NCBI GenBank assembly: GCA_051985675.1
Contig: JBPYFJ010000144.1
Location: 5,670 to 69,669 of the forward strand
DNA from: JAFAXD01 sp051985675
GTDB taxonomy: Bacteria > Pseudomonadota > Alphaproteobacteria > Rhizobiales > Xanthobacteraceae
Direction of reading: 5' to 3'
Length of the DNA: 64,000 bases
The notes under the pieces were generated by a model. It saw only the letters and a program-made list of their open reading frames with translations, was not told where the DNA came from and searched no databases. Each line of letters starts with the position of its first letter. Positions within the stretch are counted from its first letter, which is position 1. Shown one piece after another: positions 7,855 to 16,342 of the stretch. Made by a program: the position numbers and the translations under genes.

Positions 7855-9420
7855 TTGCCGGATGGTGCGCCATACGATGTGGTGATTGTCGGCTACGGCC
7901 CGACCGGGATGCTCGCCGCGTTGCTGCTCGGGCGCGCCGGCCACCGCGTCGCGCTGATCGAGCGCTACACCACGCTCTACAATCTCCCGCGTGTCGGCAT
8001 CGTGCACGACGACGTGCTGCGCATGTTTCAGGACGTCGGCATCAACGAGAAGATCGCGCCCGCCACGTTTTTCCTCCCGGTCTACGAACTCGCCAGCCAC
8101 GGACGCATCCTGTTGTCCAATGAGGTGGCGCGGCAGGCGACCCACGGTTGGCCCGAAATGACTTCGATCTACCAGCCGGCCTTCGAGGCTGAGCTCGATC
8201 TCGTCGTCAGGGCCTTGCCGAGCGTCGACGTGCTGCAAGGGCAAACGGCGATGGCGCTCGCGCAGGACGGCGAGCGCGTGGTGGTGACGGTGCACGATCA
8301 GGGCGGGACGCAGCGCAAGATCGAAGGGCGTTGGCTCATCGGCGCCGACGGCGGTAACAGCGTTGTCCGTCAAGCCCTCAATGTCGCGTACGAGGATCTC
8401 GGCTTTGTCCAGGACTGGTTGGTGATCGACGCCCGTGCCAAACGCCCGCCACGACCCGATCTGCCGTTCTTGCGCCAGTTTTGCGAGCCGACGCAGCCCG
8501 GCATGACCATGCAGATGGGTCCGCACCATCGCCGCTGGTCGTTCATGATTTTTCCGGGAGAGTCGGCGGAAACCGCGGTCAAGCATGAGAACGTCTGGCG
8601 CAGGCTCGACCGGCCCGAAGGGGCGACACCGGATGAATTCGAGTTGATCCGCGTTGCCTCATACAAATTCCAGTCGCTGATCGCGCGGCGGTGGCGCGTC
8701 GGCCGGGTGTTTCTCGCCGGCGATGCCGCCCATCAGATGCCGCCGTTTCTGGCGCAAGGGTTGTGTTCCGGTTTCCGCGACGCCCACAACCTTGCCTGGA
8801 AACTCGACCTCGTGCTGCGCGGGATCGCGACGCCGACATTTCTCGACACCTATATGGCCGAGCGCGAACCCAATGCGCGCGCCACCGTGATCGAAAGCAT
8901 GCGCGTCGGCCAGAACGTCAACGAGCGCGACCCCGAGAAGGTCAGGAAGCGCGATGAGCAACTGCTCGCGCTGCAAGCCGCCCGAAAGGCATCGACGGGC
9001 GGCAAGCAGCTGATCGCGTTCCGGGTGCCCGGGCTCGAAGCCGGCTTCATCGCCCGTGGGGCGCGGGCCGCCGGCGCCGCGTTTCCGCAGGCTCAGGTCC
9101 GCTTGGATGGGCAGGAAGGGCGCTTTGACGACATCGCGGGCCGTGGCTTCATGATGCTCGCCCGTCACGGCGATCCGAGTAATGCCCTGTCGACTGGGGA
9201 CCGCGCTTTCTGGGCCGCGCTCGGCGGCAAGTCCGTCTCTTTGGATGGTGCGGCCGGTGGTCTCGTCGATCAGGAGGCACAATATATGCGTCTACTCGAT
9301 GAGCACGGCTGTGACGTGCTGATCACGCGGCCAGACTATTATATGTTCGGAGCCTGCACGTTCGCGCAATTGCCCGCAGTGCTCGCCGATATGCGGGCGC
9401 AGCTCGGCACCGGACAGTAG
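7855..9420 (+). CDS. FAD-dependent aromatic hydroxylase, MhpA-like (PheA/TfdB group)
   Basis: 521 residues, a group A flavoprotein monooxygenase. The dinucleotide fold GYGPTG is at 13-18, the GADGGNSVVR (DG-type) motif at 163-172, and the FAD-ribityl motif VFLAGDAAHQMPP at about 285-297. A thioredoxin-like C-terminal domain of about 130 residues follows, as in MhpA and phenol hydroxylases. It hydroxylates a phenolic compound using NAD(P)H and O2; substrate unknown. Translation appears to start at TTG 7855, with GGAGAG a few bases before it; the upstream ATG at 7842 is out of frame. The stop codon TAG lies at the edge of an intergenic repeat. Confidence 0.88.
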   Translation: MPDGAPYDVVIVGYGPTGMLAALLLGRAGHRVALIERYTTLYNLPRVGIVHDDVLRMFQDVGINEKIAPATFFLPVYELASHGRILLSNEVARQATHGWPEMTSIYQPAFEAELDLVVRALPSVDVLQGQTAMALAQDGERVVVTVHDQGGTQRKIEGRWLIGADGGNSVVRQALNVAYEDLGFVQDWLVIDARAKRPPRPDLPFLRQFCEPTQPGMTMQMGPHHRRWSFMIFPGESAETAVKHENVWRRLDRPEGATPDEFELIRVASYKFQSLIARRWRVGRVFLAGDAAHQMPPFLAQGLCSGFRDAHNLAWKLDLVLRGIATPTFLDTYMAEREPNARATVIESMRVGQNVNERDPEKVRKRDEQLLALQAARKASTGGKQLIAFRVPGLEAGFIARGARAAGAAFPQAQVRLDGQEGRFDDIAGRGFMMLARHGDPSNALSTGDRAFWAALGGKSVSLDGAAGGLVDQEAQYMRLLDEHGCDVLITRPDYYMFGACTFAQLPAVLADMRAQLGTGQ

Positions 9421-9505
9421 GACGGGTTGAGCGCAGCGAAATCCATCAATGTTTGCGACATGAAACGATTGGTTTTCGCCTTCGGCTCAACCAATCCCGA
9501 CTGGC
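9418..9505. repeat. Degenerate GGTTGAGC...GCTCAACC intergenic inverted repeat
   Basis: GGTTGAGCGCAGCGAAA near the left end and TTTTCGCCTTCGGCTCAACC near the right end are imperfect inverted arms. The element resembles the one at 17508-17596. It begins with the TAG that ends the hydroxylase gene and fills most of the space between convergent genes. Confidence 0.55.
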
Positions 9506-9512
9506 TTCGTGG

Positions 9513-10538
9513 CTACCTGATCGGCGGGGCGTACTGAATGCCGCCGCGGTTCCATAAATTGTTCTCAGCGCGCGGAATCCCAAGCTTTGATGCGGATCCG
9601 ACGTTACGCGTGAAGATCTCGCCGTAGTTCCCGACCTGCGCGATGATGCGTGCAACCCAATCCTTGGTCAGACCGACCTGCTCGCCGAAGTTGCCGTCAT
9701 TGCCGAGAAGCCGCATGACGTCGGGCTTGGTCGACGTCTTGGCGGCATCGAGCGTGTCTTTGCCGACTCCCAGCTCCTCCGCGTTGAGCAGGGCAAACAG
9801 CGTCCATTTAACAATCTCAAACCACTGATCGTCTCCCTGCCGCACGGCCGGTCCGAGCGGCTCCTTGGAAATCACGTCGGGCAGCACCACGTGGTCGGCG
9901 GGATTCTTGAGCGACAGCCGCTCGGCATAGAGCCCCGACACATCCGTCGTCAGCACATCGCAACGGCCGGAATCGTACGCGCTCAAGGCTTCCGCGGCGG
10001 TCGGCAGCGCGACGGCCTCGTACGGCATGTTGTTGGTCGTGAAGAAGTCCTTGAGATTGAGTTCAGTCGTTGTGTTGCTTTGCACGCAGACTTTCTTGCC
10101 GCCGAGCTCGAGTGCCGAGCCTATATTGAGCGCATTGCGCACCATGAACCCTTGGCCGTCATAGTAGAGCACGCCGGCGAAATTGAGCTTGTCGTCGGTC
10201 TCGCGCGACATGGTCCAAGTCGAGTTGCGGGCGAGCACATCGATCGTGCCCGCCTGCAGTACCCGGAAGCGCTCACCGGTCGAGAGCGGGAAGAACTTCA
10301 CCTTGCTCGCGTCATTGAAGATCGCTGCCGCCAGTGCCCGGCAGAAATCGACGTCGAGGCCCGACCAATTGTCCTTGTCGTCGGCGAGCGAGAACCCATA
10401 AAGCCCCTGGCTGATCCCGCAATTGAGCGCGCCGCGATCCTTGATCGCCTTGAGGGTTTGCGCCTGTGCACCCGTCGCGCTCAGCACCACGACTGCCGCA
10501 ATGCCGAGCAAATGCACGATTTTGGTCAGATTACCCAT
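9513..10538 (-). CDS. General L-amino-acid (AapJ-type) ABC transporter substrate-binding protein
   Basis: 341 residues. Signal peptide about 1-23 (IVHLLGIAAVVVLSATGAQA), then LKAIKDRGALNCGISQGLYGF and NWSGLDVDFCRALAAAIF, the family 3 (polar amino acid) binding-protein pattern, closest to AapJ by its GQGFMVR segment and length. It presents amino acids to an AapQMP-type transporter, whose genes are not in this window. ATG 10538 is preferred over TTG 10544 because GAGCGAGG lies 7 bases before the ATG. Confidence 0.88.
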   Translation of the reverse strand: MGNLTKIVHLLGIAAVVVLSATGAQAQTLKAIKDRGALNCGISQGLYGFSLADDKDNWSGLDVDFCRALAAAIFNDASKVKFFPLSTGERFRVLQAGTIDVLARNSTWTMSRETDDKLNFAGVLYYDGQGFMVRNALNIGSALELGGKKVCVQSNTTTELNLKDFFTTNNMPYEAVALPTAAEALSAYDSGRCDVLTTDVSGLYAERLSLKNPADHVVLPDVISKEPLGPAVRQGDDQWFEIVKWTLFALLNAEELGVGKDTLDAAKTSTKPDVMRLLGNDGNFGEQVGLTKDWVARIIAQVGNYGEIFTRNVGSASKLGIPRAENNLWNRGGIQYAPPIR

Positions 10539-10672
10539 GCGCAAGCCTCGCTCTCGATAAAGCTACGGACGGGAAAGCCGGTGGTGCGGAGCACGCCGTC
10601 AACCGCAGCGGATCAATCATCGCAAGAATTCGTTGTTGTCCCCGCCGGCGTGGCGGCGAACCACGCAACGCC

Positions 10673-11260
10673 TCACAGCACCGGCGTCTGCCGGATCACC
10701 ACTTTGGTTCCGATCGGGACGCGATCGTAGAGGTCAATGATGTCCGGGTTGACCAACCTGAAACAGCCGGACGAGACCGCGGAGCCGATCGTTTCCGGCG
10801 CGTTGGTGCCATGCAGGCGATAGACCGTCGTTCCGAGATAGAGCGCGCGGGCGCCCATCGGATTGCCGGGGCCGCCGGCCATGAAGCGAGGTAGATAGGG
10901 TTGGCGCTGAATCATTTCGGGCGGCGGCGTCCAGTCCGGCCATTCCTGCTTGCGCGTGATGTTGACGAGCCCGGACCACTGGAAGCCTTCCCGTCCAACG
11001 CCGATACCATAGCGCAGCGCGCGGCTGTTGCCCTGCACCAGATAGAGATAGCGCGACGGCGTGTCGACAATGATGGTCCCCGGCGCTTCCGTGCTGCGGA
11101 AGAAAACAACCTGACGCTGGAACTGCGACGGCAGCTGTTCCTCGGCCGGCGTGGGCACGTAGCCGGGGCGCTCCTCATCGCGCGACGCCTGCGCGGATGC
11201 GGCGCTCGCAAACATGACGGTCACCGCCGCAATGGCGGCACAAGCTGTGAATGCGCGCAT
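10673..11260 (-). CDS. L,D-transpeptidase (YkuD/ErfK domain), periplasmic
   Basis: 195 residues. A signal peptide of about 23 residues (cut after ASA) is followed by a linker and the YkuD catalytic domain. The catalytic motif is complete: H150 in YRLHGTNAPETIG and C166 in SSGCFRLVN. These enzymes crosslink peptidoglycan through meso-DAP residues or attach outer-membrane proteins to it, as described in Hyphomicrobiales. The start at 11260 is supported by GAGGTGG about 9 bases upstream. An open frame continues farther upstream to 11701, but it would place the signal peptide in the middle of the protein. Confidence 0.92.
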   Translation of the reverse strand: MRAFTACAAIAAVTVMFASAASAQASRDEERPGYVPTPAEEQLPSQFQRQVVFFRSTEAPGTIIVDTPSRYLYLVQGNSRALRYGIGVGREGFQWSGLVNITRKQEWPDWTPPPEMIQRQPYLPRFMAGGPGNPMGARALYLGTTVYRLHGTNAPETIGSAVSSGCFRLVNPDIIDLYDRVPIGTKVVIRQTPVL

Positions 11261-11600
11261 TGTGATGACCACCTCGCAATGTCTGTTAGGAAACAGCCCC
11301 CGTGCCTCATCCCTTAGCACAACCGCCTGCCCGCACCAGCCGTCAAGCGACCGTTCCGGGTCGTGGGCCGCCACGGGGCGTCCTGTGTGTTCGTGATTTG
11401 GGCGCTTTTTGTGACCGAACCGGCGCCCATTCGGTTCATCGCGGCCTACCGTTCGGCCGCTGCCGGTGGGCCGGCCGCGGCCTGCCCACGCGGGACTGAG
11501 GTCGTGCGTCGCAGCCTGAAACGTCTGACTAAAATTGACCTTCACCAACCGCATCAGTACGGTCCGGGCAAGCGACGGGTCGATGCAAGGGAGGATAGCC
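11261..11600. other. Divergent intergenic region between L,D-transpeptidase and liv operon
   Basis: About 340 bases carrying the leader regions of both divergent genes. A possible weak promoter for the liv operon is TTGACC at 11535-11540 with TACGGT 17 bases later. A small inverted pair GAACCG/CGGTTC occurs at 11417-11437. No gene is evident. Confidence 0.4.
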
Positions 11601-12824
11601 ATGCAAAGAGTAATCGTCGGGCTTACGGGCCTGGCAGCTGCGGCGCTGCTCGCGGTCGCGCCGGCACATGCCGATGGCACGGTGAAAATCGGATTGATCA
11701 TGACCTACTCGGGTCAGTTCGCCGATCTTGCCACCATGATGGACAACGCCATCAAGCTCTATATGAAGCAACACGGCGACACGGTCGCCGGCAAGAAGAT
11801 CGAATTGGTGCGCAAGGATTCCGGCACCGGCGGCACCGCGCCGGACGTTGCCAAGCGCCTCGCGCAGGAACTCGTCGTACGCGATAAGGTCGATATCATT
11901 GCGGGATTCTCGCTTACTCCCGAAGCGCTGGCGGCTGCCGACGTCGGGACCGAAGCCAAGAAGCCGATGGTCATCACCAACGCCGCGACTGCGATCATCA
12001 CGACGCGCTCGCCGTACTTTGTGCGGACCTCGACGGCGCTGCCGCAACCGATCGGAACCTTGGGCGGCTGGGCGGCCAAGAACGGGATCAAGCAGGCCTA
12101 CACCATGGTGTCGGATTACGGGCCGGGCATCGACTCCGAGGGCGCATTCCAGAACGCGTTCAAGCAGAACGGCGGCCAGATCGTCGGTTCGGTGCGCTTT
12201 CCGGTGGCGAACCCGGATTTCTCCGCGTTCGCGCAACGCCTGAAGGACGCCAATTCCGAGGCGGTCTTCATCTTCGTGCCGGGTGGCGAGCAGCCCGCCG
12301 CGCTCGGCAAGGCGCTGGCGGAGCGGGGGATCACTCCCAAGACCATGAAGGTCATGAGCAGCGGTGAACTTACCAACGACGACGCCCTCAAGGGTCTGGG
12401 TGACGCCGCGCTCGGCATCATCAGCGGCTGGACCTACGATCACCGCCACAAGTCGGCGCTCAACGCCGAGTTCGTGAAAGGCATGAACGAACTCCTTGGC
12501 GGCCGCAATCCAGACCAGTTCGCGGTCAGCGCCTATGACGGCATCCACCTGATCTACGAGGCGCTCAAGAAGACCAATGGCAACACCGACGGCGATGCGC
12601 TGATCAACGCGATGAAGGGGATGGCCTGGGAAAGCCCGCGCGGTCCGATTTCGATCGATCCCGAAACGCGCGACATCATCCAGACCATCTACCTGCGCCG
12701 GGTCGAGAATATCAACGGTCAGCTCGGCAACGTCGAGTTCGACAAGGTCGAGAAGGTCAAGGATCCGGTGAAGGAGAAGATGAAGGCGGACGGCAAGCTG
12801 ACCGCCGACGGCCTCGCGAAGTAG
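11601..12824 (+). CDS. Liv-type ABC transporter substrate-binding protein (first gene of liv operon)
   Basis: 407 residues from ATG 11601, preceded by AGGGAGGA. Signal peptide about 1-23 (LAAAALLAVAPAHA), then DGTVKIGLIMTYSGQFADL, a type I periplasmic binding protein of the branched-chain amino acid/amide family. It is followed by both permeases and both ATPases of the same transporter, so this is a complete importer. The ligand is unknown. The downstream core-MetE gene suggests a methylated or sulfur-containing compound as well as ordinary amino acids as candidates; this is inference. A longer frame from 11535 exists, but its TTG lies in the putative promoter. Confidence 0.93.
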   Translation: MQRVIVGLTGLAAAALLAVAPAHADGTVKIGLIMTYSGQFADLATMMDNAIKLYMKQHGDTVAGKKIELVRKDSGTGGTAPDVAKRLAQELVVRDKVDIIAGFSLTPEALAAADVGTEAKKPMVITNAATAIITTRSPYFVRTSTALPQPIGTLGGWAAKNGIKQAYTMVSDYGPGIDSEGAFQNAFKQNGGQIVGSVRFPVANPDFSAFAQRLKDANSEAVFIFVPGGEQPAALGKALAERGITPKTMKVMSSGELTNDDALKGLGDAALGIISGWTYDHRHKSALNAEFVKGMNELLGGRNPDQFAVSAYDGIHLIYEALKKTNGNTDGDALINAMKGMAWESPRGPISIDPETRDIIQTIYLRRVENINGQLGNVEFDKVEKVKDPVKEKMKADGKLTADGLAK

Positions 12825-12857
12825 ACGACGGGCAGCTTCTGCAAGCATCGGTCCGCC

Positions 12858-13724
12858 GTGATTGCACGTCACATCAGCCTCCTGTTCGACGGCTTTGCCT
12901 ACGGGATGCTGTTGTTCGTGTTGTCGGTCGGGTTGTCCGTGACGCTTGGGATGATGAATTTCGTCAACCTGGCGCACGGCACCTTTGCGATGATCGGCGG
13001 CTACACGACGGTCATGCTCATGCGCTCGGCCGGGTGGCCGTTTTTCGCCACCCTGCCGGTCGCCTTCATAGGCGCCGCAGCGGCGAGCATCGTACTCGAG
13101 CGCGTGCTCTATCGCCGGCTCTATCGCGCCAGCGATCTTGACCAGTCGCTGCTGACCATCGGGATCGTGTTCGTATCGATCGCCGCGGCGGCTTACGTTT
13201 TCGGCACCGGACAGCAGCCGGTGCAGGTGCCTAGTTATTTGCGCGGCCGCATCGAGTTCGGCGATTTCAGCTTCGGCCTCTATCGGTTGTTCCTGGTAGC
13301 CTCGGCGCTGGTGATCACCGGGCTGCTCGTGCTCGGGCTTGAATACACGCGCTTTGGCGCGCGCGTGCGCGCGTGCGTGGACAATCAGCGCATGGCGCGC
13401 GGGCTCGGGCTTAATGTCGATGCCGTGTTCTCCATCACCTTTGCGCTCGGCAGTGGACTCGCGGGGCTCGGCGGCGCGCTCGGCATCGAGATCGTCGGCC
13501 TCGATCCCAACTTCGCGTTCAAATACCTGGTCTACATGCTGATCGTGGTCGCGGTCGGCGGGCTTGCGTCAATCCGCGGGGCGTTCGTCACCGCGGCGAT
13601 GCTGGGGGTCATCGACATCGTGAGCAAGTACTACGTGCCCGAGATCGGGGCGTTCGTTCTCTATTTTGTCATGGTGAGTTTTCTGGTGTGGCGGCCAGCT
13701 GGCTTGTTTGCGAGGCGCACGTGA
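12858..13724 (+). CDS. livH: Branched-chain amino acid-type ABC permease LivH
   Basis: 288 residues with about eight hydrophobic helices. It shows the LivH opening FDGFAYGMLLFVLSVGLSVT, the conserved MNFVNLAHGTFAMIGGY, and the cytoplasmic loop TRFGARVRACVDNQRMARGLG that docks on the ATPase. It begins with GTG 12858, 33 bases after the binding-protein gene, and its stop overlaps the GTG of livM (GTGA at 13721-13724), showing translational coupling. Confidence 0.93.
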   Translation: MIARHISLLFDGFAYGMLLFVLSVGLSVTLGMMNFVNLAHGTFAMIGGYTTVMLMRSAGWPFFATLPVAFIGAAAASIVLERVLYRRLYRASDLDQSLLTIGIVFVSIAAAAYVFGTGQQPVQVPSYLRGRIEFGDFSFGLYRLFLVASALVITGLLVLGLEYTRFGARVRACVDNQRMARGLGLNVDAVFSITFALGSGLAGLGGALGIEIVGLDPNFAFKYLVYMLIVVAVGGLASIRGAFVTAAMLGVIDIVSKYYVPEIGAFVLYFVMVSFLVWRPAGLFARRT

Positions 13725-14725
13725 GCGTCACCGCCGCACCCGCGATCGGCACATTCAATCCCCGCGATCTGCTGCGCGCCCAGGTCAAATGGCGCCATCT
13801 GGAAACGCTGTTCTGGCTCGCAACGCTGCTGCCGTTTCTGGTGGCGCCGAGCTATCTTGTGCTGGGCAGCCAGATCGCGATCGCCGCGCTGTTCGCGCTC
13901 TCGCTCGATCTGATCGTTGGATACAGCGGCCTGGTCTCGCTCGGCCACGCCGCGTTCTTCGGATTCGGCGCCTATACGGCCGGGCTGCTCGCCAAGGCGG
14001 GCTGGGGCGAGCCGATCACCGGCCTGATGGCGGCCGCGATCGCCGCCATGGTGCTCGGCTATCTGACGAGCTTCATCATCGTGCGCATCAGCCACTTCGC
14101 GCTCATCATGGTGACGCTCGGGCTTTGCCTCTTGCTCTACGAATTCGCCAACAAGGCGCATTGGCTCACCGGCGGAGACGACGGTTTGCAAGGCGTGCGG
14201 ATGTGGCCGCTGCTCGACATGTTCCGCTTCGACCTCTACGGCCGCACCGCCTATGGGTATTCGCTTATCGTTCTGTTTGGTTCGTTCCTGATCCTGCGCC
14301 GGTTGATCAATTCGCCGTTTGGGCTTTCGCTGCGCGGCATTCGGGAAAACGCGCGCCGCATGCCGGCCATCGGCTCGCCGAGCAGCAACCGAATCCGGAC
14401 TGTCTACATCATTTCGGGGACGTTCGCCGGAATCGCCGGCGGGTTGCTGGCGCAGACGACCGAGTTCGTCGCGCTCGACGCGCTGAGTTTCCAGCGCTCC
14501 GCCGAAATTCTCGTGATGTTGGTGCTGGGCGGCGCCGGGCGGCTCTATGGCGGGCTCGTCGGTGCCCTCATCTTCATCGTGGCGCGCGACCAGCTCGCCG
14601 ATATGAACCCGCAATATTGGTATTTCTGGCTCGGTCTCCTGCTGATCGCCGTCATCATCTTCCTGCCGAACGGCATCCTCGGCGGCTGCGCGCGATTGTT
14701 GGCCCGCTGGTGGAGGCAAGCGTGA
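13721..14725 (+). CDS. livM: Branched-chain amino acid-type ABC permease LivM
   Basis: 334 residues. An N-terminal stretch of about 35 residues precedes eight to nine hydrophobic helices, with the LivM signatures SLDLIVGYSGLVSLGHAAFFG and the ATPase-contact loop SPFGLSLRGIRENARRMPAIG. The GTG at 13721 overlaps the livH stop, and the gene's own stop overlaps the GTG of livG at 14722. It forms the inner-membrane channel together with LivH. Confidence 0.93.
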   Translation: MSVTAAPAIGTFNPRDLLRAQVKWRHLETLFWLATLLPFLVAPSYLVLGSQIAIAALFALSLDLIVGYSGLVSLGHAAFFGFGAYTAGLLAKAGWGEPITGLMAAAIAAMVLGYLTSFIIVRISHFALIMVTLGLCLLLYEFANKAHWLTGGDDGLQGVRMWPLLDMFRFDLYGRTAYGYSLIVLFGSFLILRRLINSPFGLSLRGIRENARRMPAIGSPSSNRIRTVYIISGTFAGIAGGLLAQTTEFVALDALSFQRSAEILVMLVLGGAGRLYGGLVGALIFIVARDQLADMNPQYWYFWLGLLLIAVIIFLPNGILGGCARLLARWWRQA

Positions 14726-15477
14726 GCACGCCCGCGCTCGCGACCCGGGCACTCGACAAAAACTTCGCCTCACTCGTGGTCGCCCGCGGGATCGAGATTT
14801 CTCTTCCCAAGGGCGCGCGCCATGCACTGATCGGGCCCAACGGCGCTGGCAAGACCACGCTGATCAACCTAATCACCGGGATGGTGCGGCCGGACGGCGG
14901 CCAGATCCTGCTCGACGGCGACGATATCACCGGCCTGGAGCCGGCGGCACGGGTCAAACGCGGACTGGTGCGCACGTTCCAGATCAACACGCTGTTTCCC
15001 AACCTGAGCGCCCTCGAAGCCGTGACACTCGCGGTCTGCGAACGGCGTGGCGAAGCCGGCACCTGGTGGCGCAGTCTGCCGACCTACAATGCGGCGATCG
15101 AGGAGGCCTACGGCATCCTCGCGACCCTCATGCTCGCGGCTGACTGTGAGCGGCCAACCCGGCAGCTCGCCTATGGCCAGCAACGGCTCTTGGAGATCGC
15201 TCTCGCGCTGGCGGCGCGTCCCAAGGTCCTGCTGCTCGACGAACCGGCTGCGGGCGTGCCGAAGGATGAGAGCGGTGAATTGTTCAAGGCGGTTGCCGGC
15301 ATATCATCCGACATCACCGTCCTGTTCATCGAGCACGACATGGAACTGGTGTTCCGGTTCGCAACCCGCATCATCGTCATGGTGTCGGGTGCAATTCTGG
15401 TCGAGGGGACGCCGGCGGAGATCGCCGCCGATCAGCGCGTGCGCGACGTCTACCTGGGTCAGGCGCATCATGGCTGA
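14722..15477 (+). CDS. livG: Branched-chain amino acid-type ABC ATPase LivG
   Basis: 251 residues. Walker A is GPNGAGKTT, the ABC signature is degenerate (LAYGQQRLLEIALAL, YGQQR in place of SGGQ), and Walker B is VLLLDEPAAG, followed by the H-loop in LFIEHDMELVF. The LivG-type insert between Walker A and the signature is present. The YGQ signature is normal for LivG. The start GTG overlaps the livM stop by 4 bases, and the last 8 bases overlap livF. Confidence 0.94.
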   Translation: MSTPALATRALDKNFASLVVARGIEISLPKGARHALIGPNGAGKTTLINLITGMVRPDGGQILLDGDDITGLEPAARVKRGLVRTFQINTLFPNLSALEAVTLAVCERRGEAGTWWRSLPTYNAAIEEAYGILATLMLAADCERPTRQLAYGQQRLLEIALALAARPKVLLLDEPAAGVPKDESGELFKAVAGISSDITVLFIEHDMELVFRFATRIIVMVSGAILVEGTPAEIAADQRVRDVYLGQAHHG

Positions 15478-16195
15478 CGCGCTGCTCACCTTGACTGACG
15501 TTCGCGCCGGTTACGGCGATTCAGTCGTGCTGGACAAGGTTGCATTCGAACTTCCGGAGAACGGCAGCCTCGCGGTCCTTGGCCGCAATGGCGTCGGCAA
15601 ATCCACGCTGTTTCTCACCATCATGGGCCTGACCACATTTCGGCGCGGCGCGATCGTCTGGCGCGGACGCGATATCACGCGGCTCACCCCGCACCGGCGC
15701 GCGCTTCTGGGTATCGGCTGGGTGGCGCAGGAGCGCGAAATCTTTCCATCGCTCACAGTCGAAGAGAATCTGGACGTCGCGGCGCGCCCGGGCCCGTGGG
15801 ACATCGCGCGCGTCACTGATCTGTTCCCACGGCTTGGCGAGCGACGCCGCAACATGGGCAACCAGCTCTCCGGGGGCGAACAGCAGATGCTGGCGATCGC
15901 GCGCGCCCTGATGACCAATCCGGCGCTGCTTCTGTTGGATGAGCCGCTGGAAGGGTTGGCCCCGATAATCGTCGAGGAACTGACCGCCGCCATTCGCCGG
16001 ATGATTGACGAAAGCGGTACCGCGATCATCCTTGCAGAGCAGCATGCCGAAATTGCCTTGTCGCTCACCCGCGATGTCCTGGTACTTGAGCGTGGCGCGA
16101 TCGTCCATCGCGGACGATCCGATGCTATGCTCAAAGATGCGGCGACGCTCGACCAATTCATCGGCTTGCGTCTCAACGAGCGCGTCAGTGGTTAG
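15470..16195 (+). CDS. livF: Branched-chain amino acid-type ABC ATPase LivF
   Basis: 241 residues. Walker A is GRNGVGKST, the signature LSGGEQQMLAIARALM, Walker B LLLLDEPLEGLAP and the H-loop Q/H region ILAEQHAE. It pairs with LivG in the heterodimeric ATPase. The ATG at 15470 overlaps the end of livG. The TAG stop (16193-16195) lies at the left edge of a palindromic repeat. Confidence 0.94.
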   Translation: MADALLTLTDVRAGYGDSVVLDKVAFELPENGSLAVLGRNGVGKSTLFLTIMGLTTFRRGAIVWRGRDITRLTPHRRALLGIGWVAQEREIFPSLTVEENLDVAARPGPWDIARVTDLFPRLGERRRNMGNQLSGGEQQMLAIARALMTNPALLLLDEPLEGLAPIIVEELTAAIRRMIDESGTAIILAEQHAEIALSLTRDVLVLERGAIVHRGRSDAMLKDAATLDQFIGLRLNERVSG

Positions 16196-16243
16196 AGCAT
16201 GGTCCCGAAAAGTGGGTACCGGTTTTCGGAAAAGATCATGCTC
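16195..16243. repeat. GAGCATG...CATGCTC palindromic intergenic element
   Basis: The element starts GAGCATGGTCCCGAAAAG and ends with the complementary GGAAAAGATCATGCTC, forming a long imperfect hairpin around GGTACCGG. This sequence type is scattered through many Hyphomicrobiales genomes. It overlaps the livF stop codon and may stabilise the upstream mRNA end. Confidence 0.75.
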
Positions 16244-16253
16244 AAACAAAAAG

Positions 16254-16289
16254 CTAGACCATGATCAGTCCCACTAGATCATGGTCTAG
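16254..16289. repeat. 13-bp perfect inverted repeat
   Basis: CTAGACCATGATC at 16254-16266 and GATCATGGTCTAG at 16277-16289 are perfect inverted copies around a 10-base loop. It directly follows the palindromic element at 16195-16243 and shares the GATCATG core, so the two may be pieces of a composite repeat. It lies 54 bases before the second MetE-like gene and could also act as an operator. Confidence 0.7.
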
Positions 16290-16342
16290 GGGCGTGTTCC
16301 CGCGAACCTCGGGGACGTACGCATGCACATAGGGAGTGAAGT

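Noticed and set aside
11261..11701. N-terminal extension of the L,D-transpeptidase
   Set aside because: It would bury the signal peptide; ATG 11260 has a good ribosome site.
11529..12977. Long open frame antisense to the Liv binding-protein gene (also similar frames at 13661-14827, 26877-28142, 46550-47917 and 54382-55644)
   Set aside because: High-G+C shadow frames: no family motifs, His/Arg/Asp-rich composition, and they lie opposite well-supported genes.
13708..14721. Long upstream extension of livG through livM
   Set aside because: The residues are Arg-rich and random-like; the GTG at 14722 overlapping the livM stop gives the normal LivG start.
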